This document shows, piece by piece, positions 52,410-61,764 of a stretch of 64,000 nt of DNA. The translations under genes were made by a program, and so were the position numbers. The stretch spans positions 248,001 to 312,000 of the forward strand of contig CAWAHE010000024.1 in assembly GCA_963781775.1 (NCBI GenBank), given 5' to 3'. The stretch is from CAVSRC01 sp963781775. Lineage in GTDB: Bacteria > Pseudomonadota > Alphaproteobacteria > Rhizobiales > Kaistiaceae. The notes under the pieces are model-generated. The model made no database searches, had not been told where the DNA came from, and worked only from the letters and a program-made list of their open reading frames with translations. The number at the start of each line of letters is the position of its first letter. The first letter of the stretch is position 1.

Positions 52410-55175
52410 GTGGTCAACTCAACCGTCGTCATCGTCGTTGCGCTCGCCTATCTCGGGGTCCTGTTCGCGATCGCCTGGTACGGCGACCGGCGCGCCAATG
52501 TCGGTCGCAGCCTCATCCGCTCGCCGGTCGTCTACACATTCTCGCTCGCCGTCTATTGCACGTCATGGACGTTCTACGGCGCGGTAGGGACCGCCGCGCG
52601 CCGCGGGGTGGAGTTCATCACCATCTATACCGGGCCAACCATCGTCTTCATCGGATGGTGGTTCCTGTTGCGCAAGATCGCGCGCATTTCGAAGTCGCAG
52701 CGCATCACGTCGATCGCCGATTTCATCGCCTCGCGCTACGGCAAGAGCGCCCTCCTCGGCATGCTGGTTACGGTCGTCGCGATGGTCGGCACAATGCCGT
52801 ATATCGCATTGCAGTTGAAAGCCGTGTCGACGTCGTTCGCGGTGCTCGTCAACTACACGCCCACGGCCGACATCACCGCGACGCTGACCGGCCCGCCGCC
52901 CAGCATCATCGCGGATGCGGCGTTCCTCACCGCCATCGGCATGGCCATCTTCGCCATTCTGTTCGGTACGCGCCACATCGACGCCAATGAGCACCACGAG
53001 GGCATGGTCGCGGCGATCGCATTCGAGTCGTGCGTCAAGCTCCTGGCATTCCTCGCAGTGGGCATCTACGTGGTGCTCGCCTTTGGGCCGGGCATCGGCA
53101 ATGCCGAAGCGGCACTGTCGCCGGTGCTCAGCAACCTCGTCCTCCTGCCGGAGGGCGATGCCGCCCGCTTCTTGACGATGACATTCCTGTCGATGGCGGC
53201 GATCGTCTGCCTGCCGCGCCAGTTCCACATTACCATCGTCGAGAACGTCAACGAGCGTCATCTGGCCACGGCGTCGTGGCTTTTTCCGCTGTACTTGCTG
53301 CTGATGAGCCTGTTCGCGCTACCGATCGCGGCTGCCGGGCTGACGCTCCTGCCATACGAGGCCAATCCGGACTTCTATGTCCTGACCGTGCCGATGACGC
53401 AGGGGCAGAACGGCCTGGCGCTGCTCGCATTCGTCGGCGGCCTGTCGTCGGCGACTGCCATGGTGGTGGTGGCCGCTATCGCGCTCTCCACGATGATCTG
53501 CAACGATCTCGTCATGCCGGTGCTTCTGCGCATCCGCTGGCTCAAGCTCGACGCGCGCGGCGACCTCACGCAGCTTCTGCTGTTCATTCGGCGCGCTGGC
53601 ATCTTCGCGGTGCTGCTGCTCGGCTACGCTTATTATCGGGTGACCGGCGAGTCCGGGCCGCTGGCCCAGATCGGCCTCGTCTCGTTCGCGGTCGCCGCGC
53701 AGTTCCTGCCGTCGATCATCGGCGGCCTGTTCTGGAAGAACGCGACGCGACTTGGCGCGCTGATCGGATTGAGCCTCGGCTTTCTGACGTGGATCTACAC
53801 CATGCTGGTGCCGCTTCTGGCGCGCAGCGGCGTGATCTCGGAGGCCATTCTCGACGGGCCCTGGCACATCGCAACGTTCCGCCCGGAGGCATTGTTCGGC
53901 TTGACCGGCTGGGACTCGCTGACGCACGCCTTCTTCTGGAGCATGACCGCCAATCTCAGCGGCTACATCGTCGCGTCGCTGTTCTCGCGCCAGGACGTGA
54001 TCGAGCGCATCCAGGCGATCGCCTTCGTCGACGTCTTTCGGCGCCCGCCCGGTGAGGGCGAGATCTGGCGCCGCTCGGCCTCCATCGACGAACTCCACGC
54101 GCTGCTCCAGCGATTCATCGGGCCGGAACGGGCGTCGCGGGCATTCAGCGACTACGCCGAAAAGCGCGGCGAGAACTTCGGCGACCGGCTTGAGGCCGAC
54201 GCCGAACTGATCGCCTTCGTCGAGCGGCTGCTGGCGGGCAGCATCGGTGCCGCGTCAGCACGGGCAATGGTGGCGGCGATCGCCAAAGGCGAGACCCTGA
54301 CCTTCGAGGAGATGGTGGCGATCCTTGAGGAAACTCAGCAGGTGATCGCCTACAGCCGCGAGCTTGAGCAGAAGTCGCGCGAACTGGAAGCGACCGCGCG
54401 CGAACTCACCCGCGCCAACGAGCAGCTCAAGGAGCTGGACCGGCTGAAGGACGATTTCCTGTCCACTATCAGCCATGAATTGCGCACGCCGTTGACTTCG
54501 ATCCGCACCTTCTCCGAGATCCTCAGCGAGCGCGACGGCGTCGAGCCCGATCAGGGCGAGCGCTATCTCGCCATCATCCAAAGTGAGACCCAGCGCCTGA
54601 CCCGCCTGCTCGACACCGTCCTCGATCTGACCCGCCTCGAACAGGGACAGGCCGACTGGAGCATGGCCGATACCAATCCGGCGGCGACACTGGAGGATGC
54701 GGTCGCCGCCACCGGTGGCCTCTTCCGCGATGCCCGCAGCGACGTCGAGGTGGATATCGAACCGTCGCTGCGCCCGGTCTACGGCGACCGCGACCGGCTG
54801 ATGCAGGTCTTCATCAACCTGTTGTCCAATGCCGCCAAGTTCGCCGACCCGGAACGCGGCCGCGTGCGCGTCGTCGGCCGGGACGACGACGGCGGCTACC
54901 TCGTCGAAGTCAGCGACAATGGCGAGGGCGTCGGCCCGCAGGATCAGCAGATCATCTTCGAGAAATTCGCCAAGGCGCGCGACCGCAATACCGGCCGGCC
55001 TTCGGGCAGCGGTCTCGGCCTCACTATCTCGCGCCACATTGTCGAACACCACGGCGGCCGCATCTGGGTTCGCTCGCCGCCGGGCGAAGGCGCCACGTTC
55101 TGCGTGTTTCTGCCGGCCGGCGCGGCGTTGCCCGACGCACCGGCGACGGCGCCCGAATTCGCCCCCGCGAAATAG
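52410..55175 (+). CDS. SLC5 symporter-histidine kinase fusion (CrbS-like)
   Basis: A 921-aa sensor. Residues 1 to about 520 form an SLC5/sodium:solute symporter-like domain with around 12-13 membrane segments (YCTSWTFYGAVGTAARRG, RQFHITIVEN). A soluble linker follows, then a coiled coil (ELEQKSRELEATARELTRANEQLKELD). The HisKA domain carries His689 in ISHELRTPL, and the HATPase domain has NLLSNAAKF, DNGEGV and GSGLGL. This is the CrbS/PutP-type layout, in which the transporter domain senses a small carboxylate such as acetate. It starts with GTG at 52410 in one operon with the receiver and small membrane protein. Confidence 0.9.
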   Translation: MVNSTVVIVVALAYLGVLFAIAWYGDRRANVGRSLIRSPVVYTFSLAVYCTSWTFYGAVGTAARRGVEFITIYTGPTIVFIGWWFLLRKIARISKSQRITSIADFIASRYGKSALLGMLVTVVAMVGTMPYIALQLKAVSTSFAVLVNYTPTADITATLTGPPPSIIADAAFLTAIGMAIFAILFGTRHIDANEHHEGMVAAIAFESCVKLLAFLAVGIYVVLAFGPGIGNAEAALSPVLSNLVLLPEGDAARFLTMTFLSMAAIVCLPRQFHITIVENVNERHLATASWLFPLYLLLMSLFALPIAAAGLTLLPYEANPDFYVLTVPMTQGQNGLALLAFVGGLSSATAMVVVAAIALSTMICNDLVMPVLLRIRWLKLDARGDLTQLLLFIRRAGIFAVLLLGYAYYRVTGESGPLAQIGLVSFAVAAQFLPSIIGGLFWKNATRLGALIGLSLGFLTWIYTMLVPLLARSGVISEAILDGPWHIATFRPEALFGLTGWDSLTHAFFWSMTANLSGYIVASLFSRQDVIERIQAIAFVDVFRRPPGEGEIWRRSASIDELHALLQRFIGPERASRAFSDYAEKRGENFGDRLEADAELIAFVERLLAGSIGAASARAMVAAIAKGETLTFEEMVAILEETQQVIAYSRELEQKSRELEATARELTRANEQLKELDRLKDDFLSTISHELRTPLTSIRTFSEILSERDGVEPDQGERYLAIIQSETQRLTRLLDTVLDLTRLEQGQADWSMADTNPAATLEDAVAATGGLFRDARSDVEVDIEPSLRPVYGDRDRLMQVFINLLSNAAKFADPERGRVRVVGRDDDGGYLVEVSDNGEGVGPQDQQIIFEKFAKARDRNTGRPSGSGLGLTISRHIVEHHGGRIWVRSPPGEGATFCVFLPAGAALPDAPATAPEFAPAK

Positions 55176-55177
55176 CG

Positions 55178-55873
55178 ATGACGGCGCCCGCCCCTGCCCT
55201 CGCCGGTGTGCGCGCTTGCGTCTTCGATGCCTACGGCACGCTTTTCGACTTCGCGTCCGCCGTCAATTCCTGCCGCGACGAAATCGGTCCGGCGGCGAAC
55301 CGGCTGAACGCGCTATGGCGCGACAAGCAGATCGCCTACACGTGGCTTCGCGCCGCGCAGGGCCGCCACGCCGATTTCTGGCAGGTGACCGGCGACGCGC
55401 TCGACTTCTCGCTGGAAACGGTCGGCATCGACAAGCCGGCGTTGCGCCAGCGGCTGATGGACCTCTACCTCTCACTGCGGCCGTTTGCGGAGGTTCCCGA
55501 CATGCTGAGACGCTTGAAGGCGGCCGGAATGCGAACCGCCATCCTGTCGAACGGCACACCGGCCATGCTGACCTCGATCGTGTCGGCCGCCGGTCTCGAC
55601 GGGTTGTTCGACCAGATCCTCTCGGTCGAGGCCGTCGGCGTGTTCAAGCCGCACCCGAAGGTCTACCAACTCGCCGTCGACCGGCTTGGCATTCCGGCCG
55701 GGGACATCGCTTTCCAGTCGTCCAATGCCTGGGATGTGCATGCCGCCTCGGCCTTCGGCATGCGGGTGGTCTGGTGCAACCGCTACGGCCAGCGCCGCGA
55801 GCGGCTGCCGGGTGCGCCGGCCGCCGAAGTGACGACCTTGGCCGAGCTGCCGGCGCTGCTCGGTATCGATTGA
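55178..55873 (+). CDS. Haloacid dehalogenase, type II ((S)-2-haloacid dehalogenase family)
   Basis: A 231-aa HAD hydrolase. All residues expected of L-2-haloacid dehalogenases are visible: nucleophile Asp in FDAYGTLFD, the WRDKQIAYTWLR region, LSNGT, FKPHPKVYQLA and QSSNAWDVHAA. It would hydrolyse 2-halo acids to 2-hydroxy acids in the cytoplasm. It lies two bases after the kinase gene, so it may belong to the carboxylate-sensing operon. Many close relatives act on other substrates, so activity is probable, not certain. Confidence 0.88.
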   Translation: MTAPAPALAGVRACVFDAYGTLFDFASAVNSCRDEIGPAANRLNALWRDKQIAYTWLRAAQGRHADFWQVTGDALDFSLETVGIDKPALRQRLMDLYLSLRPFAEVPDMLRRLKAAGMRTAILSNGTPAMLTSIVSAAGLDGLFDQILSVEAVGVFKPHPKVYQLAVDRLGIPAGDIAFQSSNAWDVHAASAFGMRVVWCNRYGQRRERLPGAPAAEVTTLAELPALLGID

Positions 55874-55883
55874 GCCACGCCAG

Positions 55884-57470
55884 CTACTGGCTGATCGTCT
55901 GGCGCTGATAGTCCTTGATGTCGGAGAAGGTCAGTTTCGGCGCCCGCTCCATCTCGTAGTTCAGCATGAAGGCCGAAGGCGCCATGAACACCGGCGAGCC
56001 ATCGAGATCGTCGGCCATGTCGGCCCGGTGCGAGGCGACAAAGGCCTCGAGGTCAGAGCGGCTGGCGGTGCTGATCCAGCGGCAGACCTCGAATCGCGAC
56101 ATTTCGAAGTCGATCGGCAGGTTGTATTCGGCGGCGAGCCGCTGACGCAGGACGTCAAGCTGGAGGGCGCCGACAACGCCGATGATCGGTGGTGCGCCAT
56201 CGATCGGCAGAAAGACCTGGACGACACCTTCCTCGGCCATCTGGCGCAGCGCCTCGCGCAGCTTCTTGGCGCGCATGGCATCCCCGACGCGGACGCGGCG
56301 CAGGATCTCCGGGGCAAAACTGGGCACGCCGCGAAAAGTCAGGGATTCGCCGTCCGTCAACGTGTCGCCGATGCGCAGCGTGCCGTGGTTGGGCAGGCCG
56401 ACGATATCGCCGGCGTAAGCCTCATCGGCGATGGCACGCTCCTGCGCGAAGAAGAACTGCGGCGCGTTCAGCGCGATGGTCTTGCCGGTTCGTCCGAGCT
56501 TTGCCTTCATGCCGCGCGTCAGGCGCCCCGAGCAGACGCGCAGGAACGCGATACGATCGCGGTGGTTGGGGTCCATGTTCGCCTGGATCTTGAAGACGAA
56601 TCCCGACATCGCCGGCTCGTCGGGCGCGACGACGCGTTCCTCGGCGGCGCGCGGCTGCGGCGCAGGAGCGAAGGCGGCCAATCGTTCGATCAGGTCACGG
56701 ACGCCGAAGTTGCGCAGCGCGCTGCCGAACAGGACCGGCGTCAAATGCCCCTCGCGAAACGAGGCGAGATCGAACGGGCGCGAGGCGGCCTTGGCGAGCG
56801 CGATCTCCTCGGCGGTCGTGGCGCGGTCGCCCTCCGGCAGGTAGTCGGCAAGTGCCGCGGCGTCGAGTGCCGCGACCGGGTGGGCCGTCTCATCGGCGTC
56901 GACGCGGCGGATAGCGTTCTTCTCCAGGTCGTAGACGCCGGCGAAGGTGCGGCCCATGCCGATCGGCCAGTTGACCGGTGTCGTGTCCAGCGCCAGCGTC
57001 TTCTCGATCTCCTCCAGCAGTTCGAACGGATGCCGGCCCTCGCGGTCCAGCTTGTTGATGAAGGTGATGATCGGAATGTCGCGTAGCCGGCAGACCTCGA
57101 ACAGCTTGCGCGTGCGCGCCTCGATGCCGCGCGCCGCGTCGATGACCATGACAGCGGAGTCGACGGCGGTCAGCGTGCGGTAGGTATCCTCGGAGAAGTC
57201 CTCATGGCCGGGCGTATCGAGCAGGTTGAAGACCGTGCCGGCATGCTCGAACGTCATCACCGAGGTGACGATCGAGATGCCGCGTTCGCGCTCCATCTCC
57301 ATCCAGTCGGACCGAGTCTGGCGACGGCTCGCCTTGGCGCGAACCTCGCCGGCAAGCTGGATGGCGCCGCCGAAGAGCAGCAGCTTTTCGGTCAACGTGG
57401 TCTTGCCGGCGTCCGGATGCGAGATGATCGCAAACGTGCGGCGGCGCGCGGCTTCTTCGGAAAGGGTCAT
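55884..57470 (-). CDS. prfC: Peptide chain release factor 3
   Basis: A 528-aa translational GTPase that recycles class I release factors. The G domain has SHPDAGKTTLTEKLL (P-loop), GISIVTSVMTFEH, DTPGHEDFSEDT and NKLD; domains II and III follow, with DPNHRDRIAFLRVCSG and the C-terminal LPIDFEMSRFEVCRW. I start at MTLSEEAARRRTFAI (57470); the in-frame extension upstream runs into the tRNA-like scar. Convergent with the dehalogenase gene, 10 bp apart. Confidence 0.95.
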   Translation of the reverse strand: MTLSEEAARRRTFAIISHPDAGKTTLTEKLLLFGGAIQLAGEVRAKASRRQTRSDWMEMERERGISIVTSVMTFEHAGTVFNLLDTPGHEDFSEDTYRTLTAVDSAVMVIDAARGIEARTRKLFEVCRLRDIPIITFINKLDREGRHPFELLEEIEKTLALDTTPVNWPIGMGRTFAGVYDLEKNAIRRVDADETAHPVAALDAAALADYLPEGDRATTAEEIALAKAASRPFDLASFREGHLTPVLFGSALRNFGVRDLIERLAAFAPAPQPRAAEERVVAPDEPAMSGFVFKIQANMDPNHRDRIAFLRVCSGRLTRGMKAKLGRTGKTIALNAPQFFFAQERAIADEAYAGDIVGLPNHGTLRIGDTLTDGESLTFRGVPSFAPEILRRVRVGDAMRAKKLREALRQMAEEGVVQVFLPIDGAPPIIGVVGALQLDVLRQRLAAEYNLPIDFEMSRFEVCRWISTASRSDLEAFVASHRADMADDLDGSPVFMAPSAFMLNYEMERAPKLTFSDIKDYQRQTISQ

Positions 57471-57511
57471 GAGCTCTGGTGGTGCGTTCTGTTCAGTCGC
57501 GGCAAACGTCT

Positions 57512-57540
57512 TGTGCCCGGGGGCGGGATCGAGCCACCGG
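57512..57540 (-). pseudogene. Remnant resembling the 3' end of tRNA-Phe
   Basis: On the minus strand these bases read as a T arm (GGTGG-CTCGATC-CCGCC) and acceptor CCCGGGC followed by ACA. This fits the 3' end of alphaproteobacterial tRNA-Phe except for one T-loop change and a missing C in CCA. The anticodon and D arms are absent upstream. It looks like an integration or deletion scar. Confidence 0.45.
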
Positions 57541-57735
57541 TGCACACGGTTTCGTTTCAGGTGTCATCACATATACACACAATGGCTTCCAAAAAAGGGG
57601 CCTGTCGCCCGGGACTTTTCGCTCGATCCGGGAATTCCCCAGTATCGGTGCACTGAAGTTCGACTAGACTGGTCGGCAGGACACGATTTCGCTGATACGA
57701 TTCTAGGCAAACGCGACACAAAGGGAGGGCCCCGC

Positions 57736-58957
57736 GTGGTTCGAAACGGCCAACACAGAAGCGGCCCCAGTTCGCATCGCAGGGCTTGGTTGGCGGATTT
57801 CGCACCGCTTGTCGGCGCGGAGGCGATAGAGCGCATTACGGAACTGGCCGAACCGCTGAGCGGCCTCCAGGTTCAGCACATAAACTCCACCAAACATGGC
57901 GGCGGCGTTGCTGAAATCCTGCGGTCGCTGGTGCCGATGCTCGGCAGCCTCGGCATTCGCGCCGACTGGCACACGCTCGAAGCGCCGGTGGCGTTCTACG
58001 AGATCACCAAGCACATCCACAACATGCTGCAAGGCGAATCCGGCACCCTCAGCGATACGGACTGGCGTTACTACGAGGACGTCGTTGTTGGCAACGCCCA
58101 CCTTGTCGACCGGCGCGCCGACGTGGTTGTCGTGCACGACCCTCAGCCGGTTGCGCTCGTTAACGGACGTGACCACGGGCGGCGCTGGCTGTGGCGATGC
58201 CACCTCGACCTCAGCAACACCAACGCGGCTGTGTGGAAACTGATCGAGCCCTATGTCAACAACTACGACCACATTGTCTTCTCGTTGGCAGAGTATGCTC
58301 AACCGCTCAACCCGCCAGCGGCCTTCGTGATGCCGGCAATCGATCCGTTCACCATCAAGAACCGGCCGATATCCGAAGAGCGCGCCAGGGCCTGTTTCGA
58401 CCGCTATGGCATTCCCAGCAGCCGGCCGATCGTCGCTCAGATTTCGCGCTTTGACCCGTGGAAGGACCCGATGGGCGTGCTGCAGGCGGCTCGTATCGCC
58501 CAACGCGACGTCGACTTCACCTTGGTCCTGCTCGGCAACATGGCCAACGACGACCCGGAAGGCGCCCGCATCTATGCCGGGCTGGTCGGCTCGCAGGACG
58601 AGCGCACGATCGTGCTCGACAAGGGAGACGACCCCGAACTTGTCAACGCACTTCAAAGCTGGGCGGACGTCATCGTCCAGAAGTCGACCCGGGAGGGGTT
58701 CGGTTTGACGGTGACGGAAGCGATGTGGAAAGGGCGACCCATCGTCGCCGGTCGCGTCGGCGGCATCGTTCATCAGATCACCGACGGCGAGGATGGCTTC
58801 CTGGTCAACAGCATCGAGGAGACCGCGGCCCGCATCGTCGAACTCCTTAAAAGACCCGGCCTTGGCGCAACGCCTCGGACACGAGGCGCGCGAGACGGTC
58901 CGCCGGCGCTTCCTCATCACCACGCTGCTGGAACGTGAGCTGGAACTCCTGCGCTGA
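57736..58957 (+). CDS. TreT-like trehalose synthase (GT4), frameshifted near the 3' end
   Basis: Glycosyltransferase family 4 protein of the TreT type (NDP-glucose plus glucose to trehalose). It has the TreT hallmark HINSTKHGGGVAEILRSLVP, a GT4 donor site (AQISRFDPWKDPMGVLQA) and QKSTREGFGLTVTEAMWKGRP. Start GTG 57736 with AAGGGAGGG six bases upstream. The frame as given ends at 58938 with an atypical tail (GATPRTRG...). Removing one A of the AAAA at 58849-58852 restores the expected end (DPALAQRLGHEARETVRRR...) to a stop at 58957, 406 aa. It is either a natural frameshift that changes the last helix or a sequencing error. It stands alone and converges on the sulfatase gene. Confidence 0.82.
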
Positions 58958-58998
58958 CTGTCGCCACCGCTCGAGGAGCGCCTGAGGTGGGCGGCACG

Positions 58999-60651
58999 CT
59001 AGAGCGCTTTACCCCGATATTTCGCCAGTAGTTGCGGGTCGACGTCGTCTTCATCATAGACGCCCAGCACTATGCCCTTGCGGATCGATCCACCTTTTCG
59101 CATCGCAAGGATCCGTTCGTCGGAGACCGTCGTTCTCTGAGATTGTCGTCGCGCCCAGGCGAACAGATGAACGTACATTTCCTCGATGGTCGCGGCGTGC
59201 TCCGGCCGACCGGCAAGATCGTGGATCTCTTCCGGGTCGGCCTGGAGGTCGAAAAGCATCGGGCGGAAGCCGCCTTCCGCGTGAACGAATTTCCACCTGT
59301 CGGTGACGATCATGAAGAGCCGCGCGTCGCGGGGCGCAAGACCGAGCGCGGTCGCGGCGGGCGTCGGCGAATAGTCGTATTCGCTGACCGCGAACTGCCG
59401 CCAATCCTCAGGCACATGGCCATGAAGGAACGGCGTCAACGACCGGCCTTCGAGGATGTGCCCGGGGATGACGGCGCCGATGGCCTCCATAAACGTCGGC
59501 GCCAGATCGATCGATTCCACGAGCGCGTCGCAGACGGTGCCTCTTGCCGCGTCGGCTTCCGCGCGCGGATCGTAGACGATCAGCGGGATGCGGACCGAAG
59601 GATCGTGGAACATCTCCTTCTCGCCGAGCCAATGGTCGCCGAGATAGTCGCCATGGTCGGAAGTCACGACGATCAGCGTATCATCCATGCGACCGCTCTT
59701 CTCCAGGTGGGCGAACAGCCGGCCCATCTGGTCATCGCACTGCTTGATCAGCCCCATGTAGGCAGGGATAACGGCTTCGCGAACGTGGTCCCGCTGGAAC
59801 GAGCGGCCGACGGTGCCGCCCATGAATTGCGCGTAGACGGGATGCGGGTCGACCAACTCGTCGCGATGCCGGATGGCGGGCTGGATGTGCCGCTCATCAT
59901 ACATGTCGTGATAGGGGGCCGGCACGATATAGGGCCAGTGGGGCTTGATGTACGAGAGGTGGCACAGCCACGGCTCCCGGGCCTCTTCGCTCTCCAGAAA
60001 CGCGATCGCCTGCGAGGTGAGCCAGGGCGTCTCGCTGTCGGTCTCAGCGACGTTGGCCGCGCGCCGGGCATTTGTCATGAGCCAGCCGCTGGCGATGTTG
60101 CCGTCTGAATCGACGCCGGCGTTGGCGTGCGTCGCCCAAGGATTGCCGCCCGGATAGCCTCTGGCTTTCAGGTACTCGTTATATGGCGAGCGTCGCGTGT
60201 CGTAGAAGCCGTCGACACCTTCGGCCCACAGACCGTCATCGCGCGTGTGCACGTCAAATCCGCACTCCGAGACGCGCGCCCCGATGACGGAATCGTGCGT
60301 GATGCCGAGCCGTTCCATGCCTTCGTCATCGGCCTTCATGTGGGTCTTGCCGATCAGCCAGCTCCGCATGCCGTGCTTTCGGAGGTGGTCGCCAAGCGTC
60401 ATCTCGCCGACCTTGAGCGGGAAATTGTTCCAGGCCGCGCCGTGGCTGGAAACATACCGGCCGGTATAGAAGCTCATGCGCGAGGCGCCACAGATGGTCG
60501 ATTGCACGTAGGCGCGCGAGAAGCGCACGCCGCGAGCTGCCAGCCCATCGATGTGCGGCGTGTGCAAATGCTTGTGTCCGGCGCAGCTGAGGTAGTCGAA
60601 CCGCAACTGGTCGAACATGATGAAAAGGATGTTTCGAATCTCGCGGGGCAT
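58999..60651 (-). CDS. Sulfatase-family hydrolase (sulfatase or phosphonate monoester hydrolase type)
   Basis: A 550-aa alkaline-phosphatase-superfamily enzyme. The formylglycine site is Cys54 in STICGASRMSFYTGR (C-x-A-S-R). Metal ligands are the Asp in MFDQLRFD near the N-terminus and Asp/His in VVTSDHGDYLGDH. The C-terminal part matches sulfatases in length (DLQADPEEIHDLAG). There is no signal peptide, so it acts in the cytoplasm, which favours hydrolysis of an imported sulfate or phosphonate ester. The DQ pair near the first ligand is more like PMH or choline-sulfatase enzymes. It is third in the TRAP operon, 77 bp after the binding-protein gene. Confidence 0.88.
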   Translation of the reverse strand: MPREIRNILFIMFDQLRFDYLSCAGHKHLHTPHIDGLAARGVRFSRAYVQSTICGASRMSFYTGRYVSSHGAAWNNFPLKVGEMTLGDHLRKHGMRSWLIGKTHMKADDEGMERLGITHDSVIGARVSECGFDVHTRDDGLWAEGVDGFYDTRRSPYNEYLKARGYPGGNPWATHANAGVDSDGNIASGWLMTNARRAANVAETDSETPWLTSQAIAFLESEEAREPWLCHLSYIKPHWPYIVPAPYHDMYDERHIQPAIRHRDELVDPHPVYAQFMGGTVGRSFQRDHVREAVIPAYMGLIKQCDDQMGRLFAHLEKSGRMDDTLIVVTSDHGDYLGDHWLGEKEMFHDPSVRIPLIVYDPRAEADAARGTVCDALVESIDLAPTFMEAIGAVIPGHILEGRSLTPFLHGHVPEDWRQFAVSEYDYSPTPAATALGLAPRDARLFMIVTDRWKFVHAEGGFRPMLFDLQADPEEIHDLAGRPEHAATIEEMYVHLFAWARRQSQRTTVSDERILAMRKGGSIRKGIVLGVYDEDDVDPQLLAKYRGKAL

Positions 60652-60728
60652 GACCTGCTACCTGACGCAATATGCGGCCCGACGCACCAGCGTGCGCGCC
60701 GGACCGCTTCCCTTTGAGGCACCGGCGG

Positions 60729-61742
60729 TCAGCGGGACCCTTCCGGCACCTTCACGCCGATCTCGTCATAGTAGCGGAGCGCTCCGGGATGGAGCTTCAG
60801 CCCGCCTTCGGCAACTGCATAATCCACGGTGATTTCTTTCAGCCACGGATTGTCCTTCGCCGCCTTCGCCGCCTGCTCCCAGTAAGCCTTGGTTATGCGG
60901 TAGACGAGGTCCGCATCGAGGTCGGCCCGCGCCGCCACGCCGACGGCCGCACCGAGTGTGTAGACGTCCTCGGTATTGACCACGCCATCGCCGTAGATGC
61001 CGGCCGGAATGATGCCCAGTTCCTCGCCCTCGATCTTGGTGAAGTCCTGCGCCGCCTTGTTCGCCTCAAACTCGTCCTTCGAGAAACCGAGGAGACGCAG
61101 CTTCGATGTCAGTGCGAGTTGCTCGACCTGCGGGAACGGTGCGATGCCGGGGATGACGTACACATCGAACTGCCGGTCCTGGAAACCCTGGAGGGCGGAC
61201 GACCAGCTTGCCTTGACGTTTTCGAAGTCCTTGTCGGGCTCGTAGCCGGTCAGAATCTGCACCCAGTTCTTGGCCGCCGCCCAGGCGCCGCCGCCGGGCG
61301 GTCCGAGGAAGACCCGTTTGCCCTTGATGTCCGCCGGCTTCATGATGCCGGAATCGGCATAGGTCACGATGTGGTACTGGCCCAACGGAAACCACATCAC
61401 CAGCCGGATGTTCTCCGCGAGCTTGGGTGCATCCGCAAGGCCCTTGTACATGACCGTGCCGGTCCGCATGAACTTGTAAACGGTCGGCGAGGTCATGCAC
61501 ATGTCGAGCTTGCCTTCGGCAAGTTCGATCATGTGTTTTGTTGCCGCTCCCGTCGCATCGACCTGGATGTTCACGTTGTCCAAGGCCTGGTTCACCAGCG
61601 TCGCCATGGTGGTCATCGCCAGATAGGCAGACGAACCGGGGGCGATGGTCGCCATCTTCAAATTCTGTTTCTGCGCCAGAGCACCGCCGGCCGCCGCCAA
61701 CGTGATCAGTCCGGCGGCTAGAATCTTGACTAGGGTCTTCAT
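60729..61742 (-). CDS. TAXI-family TRAP transporter solute-binding protein
   Basis: A 337-aa periplasmic binding protein with signal peptide MKTLVKILAAGLITLAAAGG, cleaved near ALA. The TAXI pattern is present: MATIAPGSSAYLAMTTMATLVN, DATGAATKHMIELAEGKLDM, GKRVFLGPPGGGAWAAAKNWVQILTGY. It captures an unknown solute for the fused TRAP permease encoded 22 bp upstream, a partner expected for TAXI systems. Confidence 0.92.
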   Translation of the reverse strand: MKTLVKILAAGLITLAAAGGALAQKQNLKMATIAPGSSAYLAMTTMATLVNQALDNVNIQVDATGAATKHMIELAEGKLDMCMTSPTVYKFMRTGTVMYKGLADAPKLAENIRLVMWFPLGQYHIVTYADSGIMKPADIKGKRVFLGPPGGGAWAAAKNWVQILTGYEPDKDFENVKASWSSALQGFQDRQFDVYVIPGIAPFPQVEQLALTSKLRLLGFSKDEFEANKAAQDFTKIEGEELGIIPAGIYGDGVVNTEDVYTLGAAVGVAARADLDADLVYRITKAYWEQAAKAAKDNPWLKEITVDYAVAEGGLKLHPGALRYYDEIGVKVPEGSR

Positions 61743-61764
61743 CGGCTCCTCCCTTCGTGTCCCG

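Noticed and set aside
57512..57620. A functional tRNA gene upstream of prfC
   Set aside because: Only the T arm and acceptor end fit tRNA-Phe. No D arm or anticodon arm can be folded upstream, and CCA is incomplete. Kept only as a remnant.
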